Source: a virus. From it: DNA of 35,014 nt. The notes under the pieces are model-generated. The model was not told where the DNA came from. It did not search any database and saw only the letters and a program-made list of their open reading frames with translations. The stretch's first letter is position 1. Each line of letters starts with the position of its first letter. Position numbers and translations under genes: made by a program. The stretch spans positions 1-35,014 of the IMG/VR virus record IMGVR_UViG_3300042485_003181; one strand, written 5' to 3'. Below, one piece after another: positions 1 to 7,640 of this stretch.

Positions 1-198
1 AATGCTAAAAATATCAGTTGATACTGTATTACCTAACGTAAAAAATGTTCCAGCAACAGGAGCCGAATAAACTAAATCTCCGGCATTTCCTACAGATAAT
101 GTCAACGGGGTGTTATTTTGCCCCGTAAACACAATGCTAGGAACTGCCGCTTGACCCCTATTGGGGGTAATAAGTATATTTTTATCTGAATCTGCCAT
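1..198 (-). CDS. Fibre-type virion protein, N-terminal part (runs off the left edge)
   Basis: The minus strand has an ATG at 196-198 followed by 66 open codons to the window edge. The visible N-terminus starts MADSDKNILITPNRGQ and continues with SIVFTGQNNTPLTLSV and a GDLVYSAPVAGTFFTLGNTVS segment. A start of the form MADS-KNILITPN-GQ, followed by a short beta-rich 'FTG...N.PLTL.V...G.L.F' stretch, is familiar from tail-fibre-like proteins of aquatic T4-like phages; this is from memory. The gene lies 50 nt downstream of the glycine-rich protein gene on the same strand and so probably belongs to the same late fibre block. No convincing Shine-Dalgarno sequence precedes the ATG. The rest of the protein and its C-terminal tip are outside the window, so its exact role cannot be judged. 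Confidence 0.75.
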   Translation of the reverse strand, partial: MADSDKNILITPNRGQAAVPSIVFTGQNNTPLTLSVGNAGDLVYSAPVAGTFFTLGNTVSTDIFSI

Positions 199-248
199 AG
201 TATAGTATTTAGTATTTTTAAGTTTTAAAACATTGGGTGATAATGGTA
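199..248 (-). promoter_or_regulatory. Short AT-rich spacer with a weak late-promoter-like sequence
   Basis: This 50-nt gap separates the glycine-rich gene from the next fibre gene. Read on the minus strand it contains AAATACTAAATACTATACT just before the ATG. CTAAATAC partly matches the T4 late consensus TATAAATA, but it lies too close to the start to be a good promoter. No hairpin with a T tract is visible. Read-through from the upstream gene is as likely as a new start here. Confidence 0.2.
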
Positions 249-1238
249 TTATCCTATTAAAGTTATAGTCACAAATCCATTCCCGGAGTTAGCTCCAGAT
301 GTATTCAATTGGTTGACTCCGGAGTTGAATGATCCGCCACCGCCACCCCACAAACCAGTTGTTGCGCCCGCTAGCGAGCTAGAACTGCCGCCACCGCTGT
401 ACCCGCCACCACCACCGTAGCGCGAGTTGCCACCTGATGTAACGCTGCCGCCACCGCCAAAGCCGCCACCGTTAATAGAATAAGTTGCACTAATATCACC
501 GCCTAGTCCGCCGTTTAGATACGACAGCCCACCAGCAGTACCAGACCCCTGACCGTCGGTAAGAAATCCGCCGCCAGAACCAGCCGCAGATGTTCCAGCA
601 TTTCCGCCATTTCCACTAACGCCACCTGTACCTGTACTACCGTTGCCGCCTGTAGTAGTAATATTACCGTTTGATTCGGCAGGTCTTTCATTGCCGGTGC
701 CACCACCGCCGCCTGCAATTACTAAAATGGATCCGAGTGTATTATATGGAGTACGCACAACAAAAGATCCGCCACCGCCCGAACTCGACAAGTTTTCTCT
801 ACCTGAAGTGTTAGGAGCAATTTGTCCCACAAGGATTCGAATAATTTCACCCTGAGTTAGAGTAAAATCGCCTCTCATTCTAGCTCCTAGTCCGCCAGTA
901 ATTCCTGTTGCTGTAGAGCCTTGGGCGCCGGCAGCTTCAATTCTATATGTTCCCGTTGCCGGTACTGTCCATAACTGAATGCCATTGATTGCGTTAAACA
1001 AAGCTGTGTTGGATAACCACGAGTTTACCGCAACATTATATGTAGCAAGTAAGTTTGCTAAACTAGGTCCAAGTCTTCCTGTTTGTGTTCCATTAGTAAA
1101 AGTAAAAGTAAACTGTGATAATGCAGGAAACATTGGATTAATATTAAATGTCGAATGCGGGTTCATCGACATCTGATATCCGGTCTGTGGATTTATAAAG
1201 ACCGGATATGATCCATGAGGATTAACTGTAATTGGCAT
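249..1238 (-). CDS. Glycine-rich adhesin-like protein (329 aa), possible distal fibre adhesin
   Basis: I chose the ATG at 1236-1238 (MPITVNPHGSYPVF) over a TTG at 1256 that would overlap the upstream gene. The ATG lies one nucleotide after that gene's stop (TAATATG), which suggests translational coupling. Residues 1-35 carry a repeated NPxxxY/NP pattern (VNPHGSYPVFINPQTGYQ, then MNPHS and NINP). Residues from about 85 match the glycine-rich fold seen in ALK/LTK-type Gly_rich domains: a VPATGTYRIEAAGAQG start, GARMRGDFTL, LVGQIAP, a GGGGSFV block, an IAGGGGG block, and then many GG and GGGG tracts ending in GFVTITLIG. Several T4-like phages (T2, S16) carry a glycine-rich adhesin (gp38) encoded directly after the long fibre gene. 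The same position here, after a fibre with a C-terminal knob, suggests an analogous tip role, but this is inference and no direct homology to gp38 can be claimed. Confidence 0.7.
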   Translation of the reverse strand: MPITVNPHGSYPVFINPQTGYQMSMNPHSTFNINPMFPALSQFTFTFTNGTQTGRLGPSLANLLATYNVAVNSWLSNTALFNAINGIQLWTVPATGTYRIEAAGAQGSTATGITGGLGARMRGDFTLTQGEIIRILVGQIAPNTSGRENLSSSGGGGSFVVRTPYNTLGSILVIAGGGGGTGNERPAESNGNITTTGGNGSTGTGGVSGNGGNAGTSAAGSGGGFLTDGQGSGTAGGLSYLNGGLGGDISATYSINGGGFGGGGSVTSGGNSRYGGGGGYSGGGSSSSLAGATTGLWGGGGGSFNSGVNQLNTSGANSGNGFVTITLIG

Positions 1239-1239
1239 A

Positions 1240-1566
1240 TTATTCGTCTGCCTCAATATCTAGTTTGCCCACGTCTTTACGTTCACCCCATACTGTATAG
1301 AAGCAGGATACACCTTTGCCAAATACAGCATCGTTTCCAATGTACACACGTAGACCTTCAATCTTTTCTACATATAACTTTTGATGTTTTCCGATAGGTG
1401 TTAGGTCAACAGTGACAGTGTCCATGTCAACTAATCCGGCCCAGTAATCTGGAAGCTCGATATATTCCCCTGTACACTTACCACGAACATAAACACCAAA
1501 CTCAGGACCTTCCAAGCTACCATGTTTCAGTAACTTACCTGGCTTGGTTGGGTGAGGTATAATAAA
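1240..1566 (-). other. C-terminal knob domain of the 2113-aa fibre
   Basis: The 3' end of the gene encodes a segment unlike the Thr/Asn repeats. It has IPHPTKPGK, then GSLEGPEFGVYVRGK, a LPDYWAGLVD segment, VDLTPIGKHQKLYVE and FYTVWGERKD, and is rich in aromatic and charged residues. This change from low-complexity repeats to a mixed globular composition marks it as a folded tip or a trimerisation domain. Confidence 0.7.
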
Positions 1567-4500
1567 GCTCTTAGTTAATGCATTCACAGCACCGTTAACC
1601 CCCAGTCCACCAGCAATGGTCACAGCACCTGTTGTGGTACTTGTACTTGCTTGGTTAAACGCAATGGCCAATCTACCTGCTGCCGCACTACCAATAGTCA
1701 TTGTACCTGTTGTTAGTGCCGACATGAATGATACAGCACCAGTTGTTACGTTGGTACCAATTGTAGCAGTACCGCTAGTACTGTTTCCTCGTACGTTTAA
1801 TGTAGCATTACCGCCAGTACCGCCTACGTTTACAGTAGCAGCATTACCGCCTAGGTTAATGGTTGCATTACCGCCTGTGGCAAAGTTGACTGTACCACTG
1901 GTAACTCCGCTTACTATGTTTACAATACCAGTAGTTACGTTGGTTGCCAGCGTAGATGTACCTGCGGTAGTATTACCGTTTATTGTTAATGTTGAGTTAC
2001 CACCAGTTGTACCAACGTTGACGTTGCCGCCGACACCTGCCAAGTTAATGTTAGTTGCACCACTACCGACACCTAGGTTAACTGTGCCAGTGCTTAGGCC
2101 AGTAAACATAGATATCGTGCCCGTAGTCACATCACTTGTTATATTAACTGTTCCACCAGTCGTACCTGCAAACTTAACCGTGTTACCTGTAATAGCCGGA
2201 CCAATATTTAATGTAGTAGCAGCACTTTGTAATGTGCCTAGGTTAATTATGCCGCTGTTAATGGCTGTTGTACCAGTTGCACCACTTACAGCACTACCGA
2301 TGTTGACGTTGGTTGTGCTGCCACTGACACCCGCTGTACCTAAGTTGACAGTTTTTGTAGTTGCGGCTAATGTAGCACCGTGAGCAATACTGTATGTGCT
2401 AGCACCAGTGCTGGCTCCGCCCAACTGGAATGTTTGTGCTGTAGTAGCAGTGTTAAACATGTTGATAGTTGTAGCTGCACTACCATAATTGATAGTTCCA
2501 GTTACACCAACAAAGTTGTTTAATGTACCATTTGTTACATTGGTAGTTAGAGTAGCAGTACCAGTTGTAGTATTACCGTTAATATTTAAAATATTATTCT
2601 GTGTAGCAGCTCCGATACTTACTGTTGCAGCTGCGGCCAACGAACCAATGCTAGCTGTGGCTGCATTTTGTAGTACAGCTACATTGCTTAATACATCAGT
2701 TCCTGCAATCTTATAAGTTTTTGTGTTGACAATGTCAACGTTTTGATTACTAGTCCAAGCTGTATTAGTATGTACATAGTTCCAAGTCTTAGTAGTAGTG
2801 CCAAGAATAGTAACACCACCACCGTCTGCTGTAGCATCAGTTGCGCCACTTGAGCTAATAGTTGCATTACCCGTTGTACCTGTCGCCGACACTGACATAG
2901 TAACTTGTGTCAAAGTGTCCACACTTTGAATTACAGCACCTACACCCATTACTGGTGCACCACTTTGTGTACTAGTAATAGTTAATGTTTGACCTACTAG
3001 TAATCCTGTAGTTGTACTTGTACCTATAAATCCAATTATACCACTTCCACTAGTGATGTTTACAGTCAATCCCGTAACAACAGCTACACTGGCTAATTCA
3101 ATATTTTTATCATCAACTGTGATTGTGCTAGAGTTTAGTGAAGTCAGTGTACCATTAACTGTTAAATTGCCACCTACCGTAACATCACTACTAAATGTTG
3201 TTGCACCAGTATTAGTAATAGTAAATCTATCAACCATTGTGTTGGCAGCAGACCCGCTAGACCCCACACTGGCTGTTCTAAATACAATTGAACCACTGCC
3301 GCCAGTGCCTGTACCATTACCTGCTAAGATTACAGTGTCGGCTCCTACGATGTTTGTTCCAGCAGCATTGCCGCTTCTAAACGTTGCAATACCGCCAGCA
3401 CCACTAGTTGTAGCTTCGCCACCTCTAAATGTTGCTGTGCCACCTGCTCCACTAGTTACACCACCTGCACCACCTGCTACTAATAGTGTATTACCTGCAC
3501 TAGTAGCACCGCTAGCACCAGTTGTCACTGTTAAGTTACTGCTAGTTTGAGTGTTAATTGTTTGTGCAGTACCAGAAGCACCAACTGTGTGAGTTGTAGT
3601 GTTAATTCGCAAGGCTTGCGTTGCTACAGCACCAGCTGTCATTGTACGTATGACTAGATCAAATGCTTCTGATGCAGCGGTAACGTTAGTGCTGACACTT
3701 TCTATTGCTGTTCCAATAATGTTACTGCCTGCGGCATTTTCTGTAACAAGTTGTACACCTGTACCAATTCCTACTGCGGCTGTTCCGCTGGTTGTATGTC
3801 TAAATTTAACTGGATAACTAATAGCATTTGTTGACGCATCGTCAACTACAAAACTTAAATTATTTGTAGTGTTGACGTTGGCAACATCGTTAGTAAATGT
3901 AATCGTGTCAGCGGCCGCATCACCTATTGTCGTGTTACCGTTGACTAACAAGTTACCCCTTACCGTGGTATTCAAACTGGTAGAACCCATGCTGATTGCC
4001 GCTGCCTGACCGAAGTTAATAGCGGTTATGTTGGCGTTGAAAATACTAGCTGTACCAGTATTAGTACTTGCGATTGCAGGGTTAACACCATTCATATTGA
4101 ACGCTATACCTTGCGTCATTGTCAGTGTTGGATTGCCTACAGTTAGTGTACCTGTAGCAGCTCCAATGTTTACTGCTGTACCAGCGCCGAAAGCGTTAAC
4201 AGTTGAAGCATTAGCATTGAATACACTGGCTGTGGCTGCGTTAGTAGCAATAGTACCTGTACCAGTTGTGGCATTACCACGAATAGTTAATGTACTATCT
4301 CCACCAGTTGTACCAATATTAACAGCTGCGGTTGCACCGCCAATGTTGGTTGTGCTTGCACCACCAGTTGCCAAGTTTACAGTACCTGTTGTAACACCGG
4401 TATAGGCATTGACGATACCTGTAGTTACATCACTTGTTAAGTTGATTGTACCGCCAGCTGTTGACCCAATTTTAAATATGTTAGCAGTAATCGCAGGACC

Positions 4501-7500
4501 AAATGTAAAGGTACTTGCTGCGGCAGCACTAGTCGCCAAGTTGACAGCAGTAGCAACACCTAGAACGTTACCAGTTGTACTCACAGTATTCCATAGGTTG
4601 ACAGTTGTCTGTGTACCTACTACTGTTGGATTGCTTAGTGTAATAGTTCCGCTAGTTGTACCAACAGCAATAGTAGTTGCCGCTCCGAATAAATTACCAG
4701 TAGTGGCAAACGTGTTGAATACAGCCGCGGTTGTTACGCCTGTGTTAGTTTGTAAAGTGGCAGTTCCGGTTGTGGCATTACCACGAATAGTTAATGTGCT
4801 GTTGCCAGCTGTAGTACCAATGTTAACCGCAGCAGCAGCTCCACCAATGTTGGTTGTGCTTGCGCCGCCAGTTGCTAAGTTTAATGTACCTGTTGTTACG
4901 CCAGTATAGGCATTGACAACACCTGTGGTTACATCACTGGTTAAATTAATAGTTCCGCCAGCAGTTGAACCAATTTTAAATGAGTTGCCTGTAATTGCAG
5001 GACCGAATGTCAGTGTACTCAATGCCGCGGCGCTAGTACCAATATTGACCGTTGTACCTACACCAAATAAGTTACCAGTTGTAACTGTAGTGTTTAATAA
5101 ATTAAACGTAGTTTGGTTAGTGGTAATGTCACCACCGTTAACGGCTAGGTCACCTGTGACTACCGTGTTGGCATTATTGATTGTAGTTGTGCCAGTGGCT
5201 GCACCGATACTAATTGTAGTACCAGCGCCAGCAAAGTTTACTGCAGTTGCCGTGGCATTTATTAAATTAAATGTTGCTTGGTTAGTTGTTAAGTCACCAC
5301 CGTTAACGGCTAGGTCACCTGTTACTACCGTATTAGCATTGTTAATAGTTGTTGTACCAGTTGCCGCTCCAATGCTAACAGTTGTACCTGCGCCAAATAA
5401 ATTGCCGGTAGTTGCACCACTGTTGAACACATTGGCAGTAGTCATCGCTGTGGTTAAATCTAATGTAGTATTGGCAGCACTAGTGGCCACGGTCATTCTG
5501 GTAGTGGCTGTTTGAGCCGCCGCGCCTGTAGTACCAATAGTACCTGTGGCGAATGTAATTGCACCACCAGTACCAGTACCAGTACTTAAACCACCTTGTA
5601 AATTTAAAGGTGCTGCTGATATGTCAGTACCAGCACCACTAGTTGCACGAATAATTTCTGCCACTGGGCTAGCACTAGTACTAGCATTTCCAATTACTAG
5701 ATCAGTTCCTGGAGTTATAATTAAATTGCCAGTGCCGTTACTTAGGATAGTAGCGTCGGCGTTGTTGTCACCTACTCGTAATGTATCAGCGTCAACGTAG
5801 ACATCGCCTGTACCATTAGGAGCAATAGTGATATTACCGTTAGCACCGTTAGCAATGGTAATGCTACCGCTGTTTGTGCCAGCGTTGGTGTTGATTGTTA
5901 AATCACCGGTGCCGTTTGTTGTGATAGTGGCAGCAAGGTTAATATCGCCTACACGAACTGTATCAGCTGTTAGATAAACATCACCTGTGCCGTTAGGTGC
6001 TACTTCAATATTGCCGTTAGCACCGTTGTTGATTACAATCGTGCCGCTATTTGTACCGCTGTTAGTACTGATTGTTAAGTTAGCAGTACCTTGTGTTGTT
6101 ATGGTAGTAGCGGTAGCATTTGCACCAACTTGTAGTGTGGCGCCATTTAATCTCAATGTTTGTGCTGGTGCTGCACCAGCAATCATTTGTTTGAATACTA
6201 AATCAAAATCTTCGCTAGTTGCTGTAACGTCTGTGACAACAGAATCAATCTGTAGGCCAATTTCATTATTGCCAGCTGTTGTTTCTGTAACAAGTTGAAT
6301 ACCAGTACCGATACCGTTAGCTGGAACACCCGAAGTAGTATGAGTAAATGTTACGGGATAGCTTATGCTGTTATTTTGAACGTCATCTTCACTAAATGTG
6401 ATAGCGTTAGGAATATTAATAGTTGAAGCATTGATAGTTACGTTATCGCCTGATGCATTACCTAATGTTGTATCACCGTCAACAGTTAAACTATTGTTGA
6501 TGCTGGTTGTACCTGTGGCAGCACCTAGTTCTAAAGTAGTAGCTGCTCCAAACGCATTAACAGTGGTAGCTACAGTGTTGTAAACGTTTTGTGTTGTTTG
6601 TGTACCTACAAGTGTTGGGTTACCAATTGTAATTGTACCGCTGTTGGCACCTATGGCAATCGTGCCAGCTGCACCAAATAGGTTACCAGTAGTTGCCACT
6701 GTGTTGAATAAGTTTTGTGTAGTTAGTGCGCCAACTACAGTTCCACTATTGATAGTGGTTGTGCCGCCAATAGAACTACCAATGTTTACGTTAGTTGTTG
6801 AACCGCTTGCTCCACCTGTACCTAAGTTAACAGCTTTAGTAGTAGCTGTGGCTGTTGGTGCTGTGGCAAAGTTATATGTGCTTGCTCCAGTGCTGGCGTT
6901 ACCAATACTGATTGTCTGTGCGGCAGTGGCATTACCAATATTAACTGTAGTGGCAGCACCAAATGCTGTTGCTGTTGTTAAGTTTGTATTAAAGAATGTC
7001 AGTGTACCTGTACTAGTACCAGCAAATGTTGGGTTGGCTCCGTTAACGTTCACTGTAGTGGCATTGGCCATTGTTACAGTAGGATTGTTAATGGTAATTG
7101 TACCTGTGCTGGCACCAACTGCCAATGTAGAAGCTGCGCCAAATGCGTTTAAGGTAGTAGCTGTGGTATTTAATAAGTTGAATGTTGTTTGGTTAGTGGT
7201 GATGTCGCCACCGCGAACATCCAAGTCTAAGTCAACTTGTAAGTTATTTTTTACGTTAGTTGTACCTGTAGCTGCACCAATGCTAACAGCAGTACCTGCG
7301 CCAGCAAAGTTTACAGTTGCCGCTGTGGCATTTATTAAGTTAAATGTTGCAGAGGTAGTAGTAATGTCTCCGCCGTTGACTGCTAAATCGCCTGTAAGTG
7401 TAACATCTCCAGTTACCCCTAGTGTTCCGCCAACAAATGCCTTTTTGGCAATTGCTACACCACCTGCGGTGTATATCGATGCTGTGGTATCGCTTGAGCT

Positions 7501-7581
7501 AGAAGCATCTGATACACTTAATATGTCTGCCGCGTCAGTCACGACGAGGCCATTTTTAACGACGAAATCTGTAGTTGCCAT
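1240..7581 (-). CDS. Giant repetitive tail-fibre protein (2113 aa) with C-terminal IPHP/LEGPE knob
   Basis: The start MATTDFVVKNGLVV is preceded by the purine-rich GGAAAGGGAAACC, a good ribosome-binding site. Residues 1 to about 60 look like a fibre attachment segment (AGGVAIAKKAFVGGTLGVTGDV). About 60-1990 is an array of Thr/Asn/Ala-rich beta repeats, including an exact 55-residue period around NNANTVVTGDLAVNGGD-TTNQ-TFNL-N-T--T. Two copies of a roughly 92-residue non-repeat cassette (SYPV-F-HTTSG--A-GIGTG-QLVTE) lie near residues 392-484 and 1242-1333. A segment near 703 (TLDLTTAMTTANVFN) also occurs in the next fibre protein. The last 109 residues (from about 2005: IIPHPTKPGKLLKHGSLEGPE, then LPDYWAGLVDMDTVTVDLTPIG) form a distinct globular domain, of a type I recall at the C-termini of cyanophage fibres. 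It is low in repeats and looks like the receptor-binding or trimerising tip. The protein probably forms a trimeric beta fibre on the virion. Confidence 0.88.
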   Translation of the reverse strand: MATTDFVVKNGLVVTDAADILSVSDASSSSDTTASIYTAGGVAIAKKAFVGGTLGVTGDVTLTGDLAVNGGDITTTSATFNLINATAATVNFAGAGTAVSIGAATGTTNVKNNLQVDLDLDVRGGDITTNQTTFNLLNTTATTLNAFGAASTLAVGASTGTITINNPTVTMANATTVNVNGANPTFAGTSTGTLTFFNTNLTTATAFGAATTVNIGNATAAQTISIGNASTGASTYNFATAPTATATTKAVNLGTGGASGSTTNVNIGSSIGGTTTINSGTVVGALTTQNLFNTVATTGNLFGAAGTIAIGANSGTITIGNPTLVGTQTTQNVYNTVATTVNAFGAATTLELGAATGTTSINNSLTVDGDTTLGNASGDNVTINASTINIPNAITFSEDDVQNNSISYPVTFTHTTSGVPANGIGTGIQLVTETTAGNNEIGLQIDSVVTDVTATSEDFDLVFKQMIAGAAPAQTLRLNGATLQVGANATATTITTQGTANLTISTNSGTNSGTIVINNGANGNIEVAPNGTGDVYLTADTVRVGDINLAATITTNGTGDLTINTNAGTNSGSITIANGANGNITIAPNGTGDVYVDADTLRVGDNNADATILSNGTGNLIITPGTDLVIGNASTSASPVAEIIRATSGAGTDISAAPLNLQGGLSTGTGTGGAITFATGTIGTTGAAAQTATTRMTVATSAANTTLDLTTAMTTANVFNSGATTGNLFGAGTTVSIGAATGTTTINNANTVVTGDLAVNGGDLTTNQATFNLINATATAVNFAGAGTTISIGAATGTTTINNANTVVTGDLAVNGGDITTNQTTFNLLNTTVTTGNLFGVGTTVNIGTSAAALSTLTFGPAITGNSFKIGSTAGGTINLTSDVTTGVVNAYTGVTTGTLNLATGGASTTNIGGAAAAVNIGTTAGNSTLTIRGNATTGTATLQTNTGVTTAAVFNTFATTGNLFGAATTIAVGTTSGTITLSNPTVVGTQTTVNLWNTVSTTGNVLGVATAVNLATSAAAASTFTFGPAITANIFKIGSTAGGTINLTSDVTTGIVNAYTGVTTGTVNLATGGASTTNIGGATAAVNIGTTGGDSTLTIRGNATTGTGTIATNAATASVFNANASTVNAFGAGTAVNIGAATGTLTVGNPTLTMTQGIAFNMNGVNPAIASTNTGTASIFNANITAINFGQAAAISMGSTSLNTTVRGNLLVNGNTTIGDAAADTITFTNDVANVNTTNNLSFVVDDASTNAISYPVKFRHTTSGTAAVGIGTGVQLVTENAAGSNIIGTAIESVSTNVTAASEAFDLVIRTMTAGAVATQALRINTTTHTVGASGTAQTINTQTSSNLTVTTGASGATSAGNTLLVAGGAGGVTSGAGGTATFRGGEATTSGAGGIATFRSGNAAGTNIVGADTVILAGNGTGTGGSGSIVFRTASVGSSGSAANTMVDRFTITNTGATTFSSDVTVGGNLTVNGTLTSLNSSTITVDDKNIELASVAVVTGLTVNITSGSGIIGFIGTSTTTGLLVGQTLTITSTQSGAPVMGVGAVIQSVDTLTQVTMSVSATGTTGNATISSSGATDATADGGGVTILGTTTKTWNYVHTNTAWTSNQNVDIVNTKTYKIAGTDVLSNVAVLQNAATASIGSLAAAATVSIGAATQNNILNINGNTTTGTATLTTNVTNGTLNNFVGVTGTINYGSAATTINMFNTATTAQTFQLGGASTGASTYSIAHGATLAATTKTVNLGTAGVSGSTTNVNIGSAVSGATGTTAINSGIINLGTLQSAATTLNIGPAITGNTVKFAGTTGGTVNITSDVTTGTISMFTGLSTGTVNLGVGSGATNINLAGVGGNVNVGTTGGNSTLTINGNTTAGTSTLATNVTTGIVNIVSGVTSGTVNFATGGNATINLGGNAATVNVGGTGGNATLNVRGNSTSGTATIGTNVTTGAVSFMSALTTGTMTIGSAAAGRLAIAFNQASTSTTTGAVTIAGGLGVNGAVNALTKSFIIPHPTKPGKLLKHGSLEGPEFGVYVRGKCTGEYIELPDYWAGLVDMDTVTVDLTPIGKHQKLYVEKIEGLRVYIGNDAVFGKGVSCFYTVWGERKDVGKLDIEADE
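1660..7400 (-). repeat. In-frame repeat array inside the 2113-aa fibre gene
   Basis: Repeated coding modules fill most of the gene. The clearest exact period is 165 nt (55 codons): the 20-mer CCGTTAACGGCTAGGTCACC on the plus strand occurs at 5135 and again at 5300. Diverged versions of the TFNL-NTT-TT-NLFGA-T--IGAATGTT module recur throughout, interrupted by non-repeat cassettes. Since the unit is a multiple of three, gain or loss of units would keep the frame. Confidence 0.8.
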
Positions 7582-7583
7582 CT

Positions 7584-7640
7584 GGTTTCCCTTTCCACCG
7601 GATGACAGCAGGACTCCTGCTGTCTTGTTATGTATTTATT
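7584..7640 (-). promoter_or_regulatory. Leader of the 2113-aa fibre gene: late-promoter-like box, perfect hairpin, RBS
   Basis: Read on the minus strand, AATAAATA (7633-7640) matches the T4 late box TATAAATA at seven of eight positions and is followed by CATAACAA. Next comes a perfect inverted repeat with arms GACAGCAGGA / TCCTGCTGTC around one central base (7604-7624), then the purine-rich ribosome-binding site GGAAAGGGAAACC directly before the ATG at 7581. The AATAAATA overlaps the last codons of the upstream gene. The hairpin has no T tract, so it is more likely a leader structure than a terminator. Confidence 0.5.
7604..7624. repeat. Perfect 10-bp inverted repeat (21 nt)
   Basis: The arms are GACAGCAGGA at 7604-7613 and TCCTGCTGTC at 7615-7624, with C at 7614 as the centre. 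As RNA this would fold to a stem of eight or nine base pairs with a small loop. It lies between two giant fibre genes, 23 nt before the start codon of the downstream one. Confidence 0.9.
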
